From Winogradskya humida (GTDB lineage Bacteria > Actinomycetota > Actinomycetes > Mycobacteriales > Micromonosporaceae), in NCBI RefSeq assembly GCF_016862215.1, contig NZ_BOMN01000125.1, positions 19,540 to 83,539 on the forward strand: a stretch of 64,000 nucleotides of DNA, read 5' to 3'. The notes beneath the pieces were generated by a model. The model was not told the origin of the DNA and made no database searches. It saw only the letters and a list, made by a program, of their open reading frames with translations. Below are positions 62,690-64,000 of this stretch, one piece after another (position 1 is the first letter of the stretch; each line of letters opens with the position of its first letter). A program made the translations under genes and the position numbers.

Positions 62690-63988
62690 TCACTGGCGTA
62701 GGTGGTAGAGGTTGCGGCGTGGTAGCTGGGTGGGGTCGATGGTGGGTGGGGGGATGAAGAGGGGGTGCTGGTCGGGGCCGAGACTGATCGTCCAGCCCGC
62801 CGCCGGATCGTGAACAACGTTGTGGTGACGGCGGCACAGGAGGACGAGGTTGTCGAGGTTGGTGGGGCCGCCGGTGGTCCAGTGGCGGATGTGGTGGGAG
62901 TCTGTCCATCTCGGTGGGCGTTCGCAGTCGGGGAAGGCGCATCCGCCGTCTCGGATGTGGAGGGCGCGGCGTAGGGCTCCGGTTGCGGTGCGGCGGCGGC
63001 GGCGGCCGGCGTTGAGGACCTGGCCCTTGCCGTCCAGGACGACCGGCAGGATCCGGGCGTCACAGGCCAGGCGCCGGATGGTGTCAGGGGATATGCGCAG
63101 GCCGGTGTCGGTCGAGGCGATGCCCAGGGCCTGGGTGAGCGGGTCGTAGGCGACCGTGACCGCGAGCTGGGGTGGTTCGCCGCCGTCGGTGGGAAGCTCT
63201 GTGGTGCGTAGGGCCAACCGGCAGACCTCGAGCAGGGCGTCCGCACGGCGTTGCCCGGGGGTTCGGTTGTCGTCGGGGGCGGGTTTGCACAAGGGGTGCA
63301 GCGCGGCTTGCACGGTCGCGGCGTCCTCGACGCCGAGGATCCCGGACAGGTGCACCAGGCCGTCGACCGGTAGCGACAGGGCGAGACGGCGTTCGCGACG
63401 GGCGCGGGCTTCCTGGCGGGCCAGGGCGGCCCGGTCGGCGCGATCGGCCACCTCCGGGGCGACGTAGGCCAGGATCCGGTCCCCCGCACGACGCAGCTGG
63501 TTTGCCGACAGGCGGCCCGCCATGTCGAGCAGCAGGGTTTCGGCATCCTGCACGGTCTGCGCCGCATCGATGACCGGTGCACCATCGGGATCGTTCAGCG
63601 TGGCGAGGTCGGTGGGGATGTTCTCGATGGTCTGGGTGATCACCGTGGCCTGGCGCAGGTCGGCGTCGCCGTCCAGGACTGCCTGGGAGATCGCCGGGTG
63701 GTCCAGCACGGCGGCGTGGGCGACGAGGTCGCGGGCTGGGCCAAGATCCAGGATCAGCATGCTGCGCAGCCACTCGGTGACGGATCGATGGCCCTGCGCC
63801 GCGGGAACGCCTCGGGTGTCGATCTGGCGGGTCACCCGGGCCTGCAGGAACTTGGCGGCTTGTTCCAGGCGGTGCGCGGCCTTCAACGTCTCGGTCAGCT
63901 CGGTGTCGGACAGCTGCCAGAGCGGGGCCGCGGCAACCTTCGCCGCGACCACACCCAGCTGCTGCACCTGCGCCAACATGAGGACCAC
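62690..63988 (-). CDS. DUF222/HNH endonuclease-domain protein
   Basis: This protein has about 432 residues. The N-terminal DUF222 region (about 20-290) contains LEQAAKFLQARVTRQIDTRG and RSVTEWLRSMLILD; the C-terminal HNH nuclease motif (about 345-400) reads IRDGGCAFPDCERPPRWTDSHHIRHWTTGGPTNLDNLVLLCRRHHNVVH. These proteins are common multicopy genes in actinobacteria; their role is not established. The start is uncertain: GTG at 63988 or ATG at 63979, and the frame is open to the window edge, so the N-terminus could extend beyond it. Confidence 0.88.
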   Translation of the reverse strand: MVLMLAQVQQLGVVAAKVAAAPLWQLSDTELTETLKAAHRLEQAAKFLQARVTRQIDTRGVPAAQGHRSVTEWLRSMLILDLGPARDLVAHAAVLDHPAISQAVLDGDADLRQATVITQTIENIPTDLATLNDPDGAPVIDAAQTVQDAETLLLDMAGRLSANQLRRAGDRILAYVAPEVADRADRAALARQEARARRERRLALSLPVDGLVHLSGILGVEDAATVQAALHPLCKPAPDDNRTPGQRRADALLEVCRLALRTTELPTDGGEPPQLAVTVAYDPLTQALGIASTDTGLRISPDTIRRLACDARILPVVLDGKGQVLNAGRRRRRTATGALRRALHIRDGGCAFPDCERPPRWTDSHHIRHWTTGGPTNLDNLVLLCRRHHNVVHDPAAGWTISLGPDQHPLFIPPPTIDPTQLPRRNLYHLRQ

Positions 63989-64000
63989 ATTAGAACAGGC

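Noticed and set aside
1..64000. tRNA, rRNA or riboswitch genes
   Set aside because: I looked between genes for tRNA-like cloverleaf arms and conserved riboswitch cores and saw none; a covariance-model scan would be needed to exclude them fully.

Overview
The window is high-GC DNA (about 70% G+C, strong G/C bias at third codon positions, many GTG/TTG starts, 4-bp start/stop overlaps). Its content (NRPS assembly lines, CBM13-bearing secreted hydrolases, SigE-type ECF sigma factor, DUF222/HNH protein, LLM flavoenzymes) points to a filamentous actinomycete, most likely Micromonosporaceae such as Actinoplanes. The genus is an inference. No rRNA, tRNA, CRISPR, IS element or phage gene was recognised.

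Region 1 (1-27.4 kb) holds a signal peptidase fragment and then a minus-strand biosynthetic cluster, read right to left: NRPS-A (C-A-T-C-A-T), NRPS-B (A-T-C-A-T-C-A-T), NRPS-C (C-A-T-C*-A-T-TE), a cytochrome P450, an MbtH-like protein, a KamA-family radical SAM aminomutase homologue and an MFS exporter. Four of the six junctions are ATGA or GTGA overlaps. A divergent LuxR-type regulator and a coupled 56-residue membrane peptide lie just upstream. The seven modules predict a heptapeptide. Specificity codes read by eye suggest Ser/Dap-like, aliphatic, unknown (NRPS-B); unknown polar/basic and Lys-like (NRPS-A); Thr and aliphatic (NRPS-C). Gene order and protein order probably differ, because only NRPS-B starts directly with an A domain. 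The aminomutase homologue and the atypical condensation domain after the Thr module suggest non-standard residues.

Region 2 (27.6-40.4 kb) is mostly general-purpose: a secreted GH64-CBM13 glucanase, an EamA transporter, a CopC-like protein, a fatty-acid desaturase, an ECF sigma/membrane-regulator pair, a trypsin-like protease, a Zn alcohol dehydrogenase divergent from a large-subunit catalase, and a TetR/LLM-oxidoreductase pair flanking a doubled palindromic operator.

Region 3 (40.4-49.9 kb) is a second peptide locus on the minus strand: an AruI-like thiamine-diphosphate decarboxylase, a Pls-type single-module poly(amino acid) synthetase (A-T-six TM segments-three beta-helix domains, Lys-like code), an M1 aminopeptidase and an M24 aminopeptidase. 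An agmatinase/guanidinobutyrase diverges from the decarboxylase, so arginine catabolism sits beside a probable epsilon-polylysine-type synthetase and two peptidases.

Region 4 (49.9-64 kb) carries an RNA ligase, an XRE/NB-ARC-type regulator, a streptogrisin-like protease, an AraC regulator, a DoxX-like membrane protein, a GH27 alpha-galactosidase with a clear promoter and operator, a MerR/DUF1761 pair, a pentapeptide-repeat membrane protein, an LLM oxidoreductase, a SnoaL-like protein, a YbdK-type carboxylate-amine ligase and a DUF222/HNH protein. Short in-phase tandem repeats recur across the window, inside an NRPS A domain, linkers, loops and gene ends.
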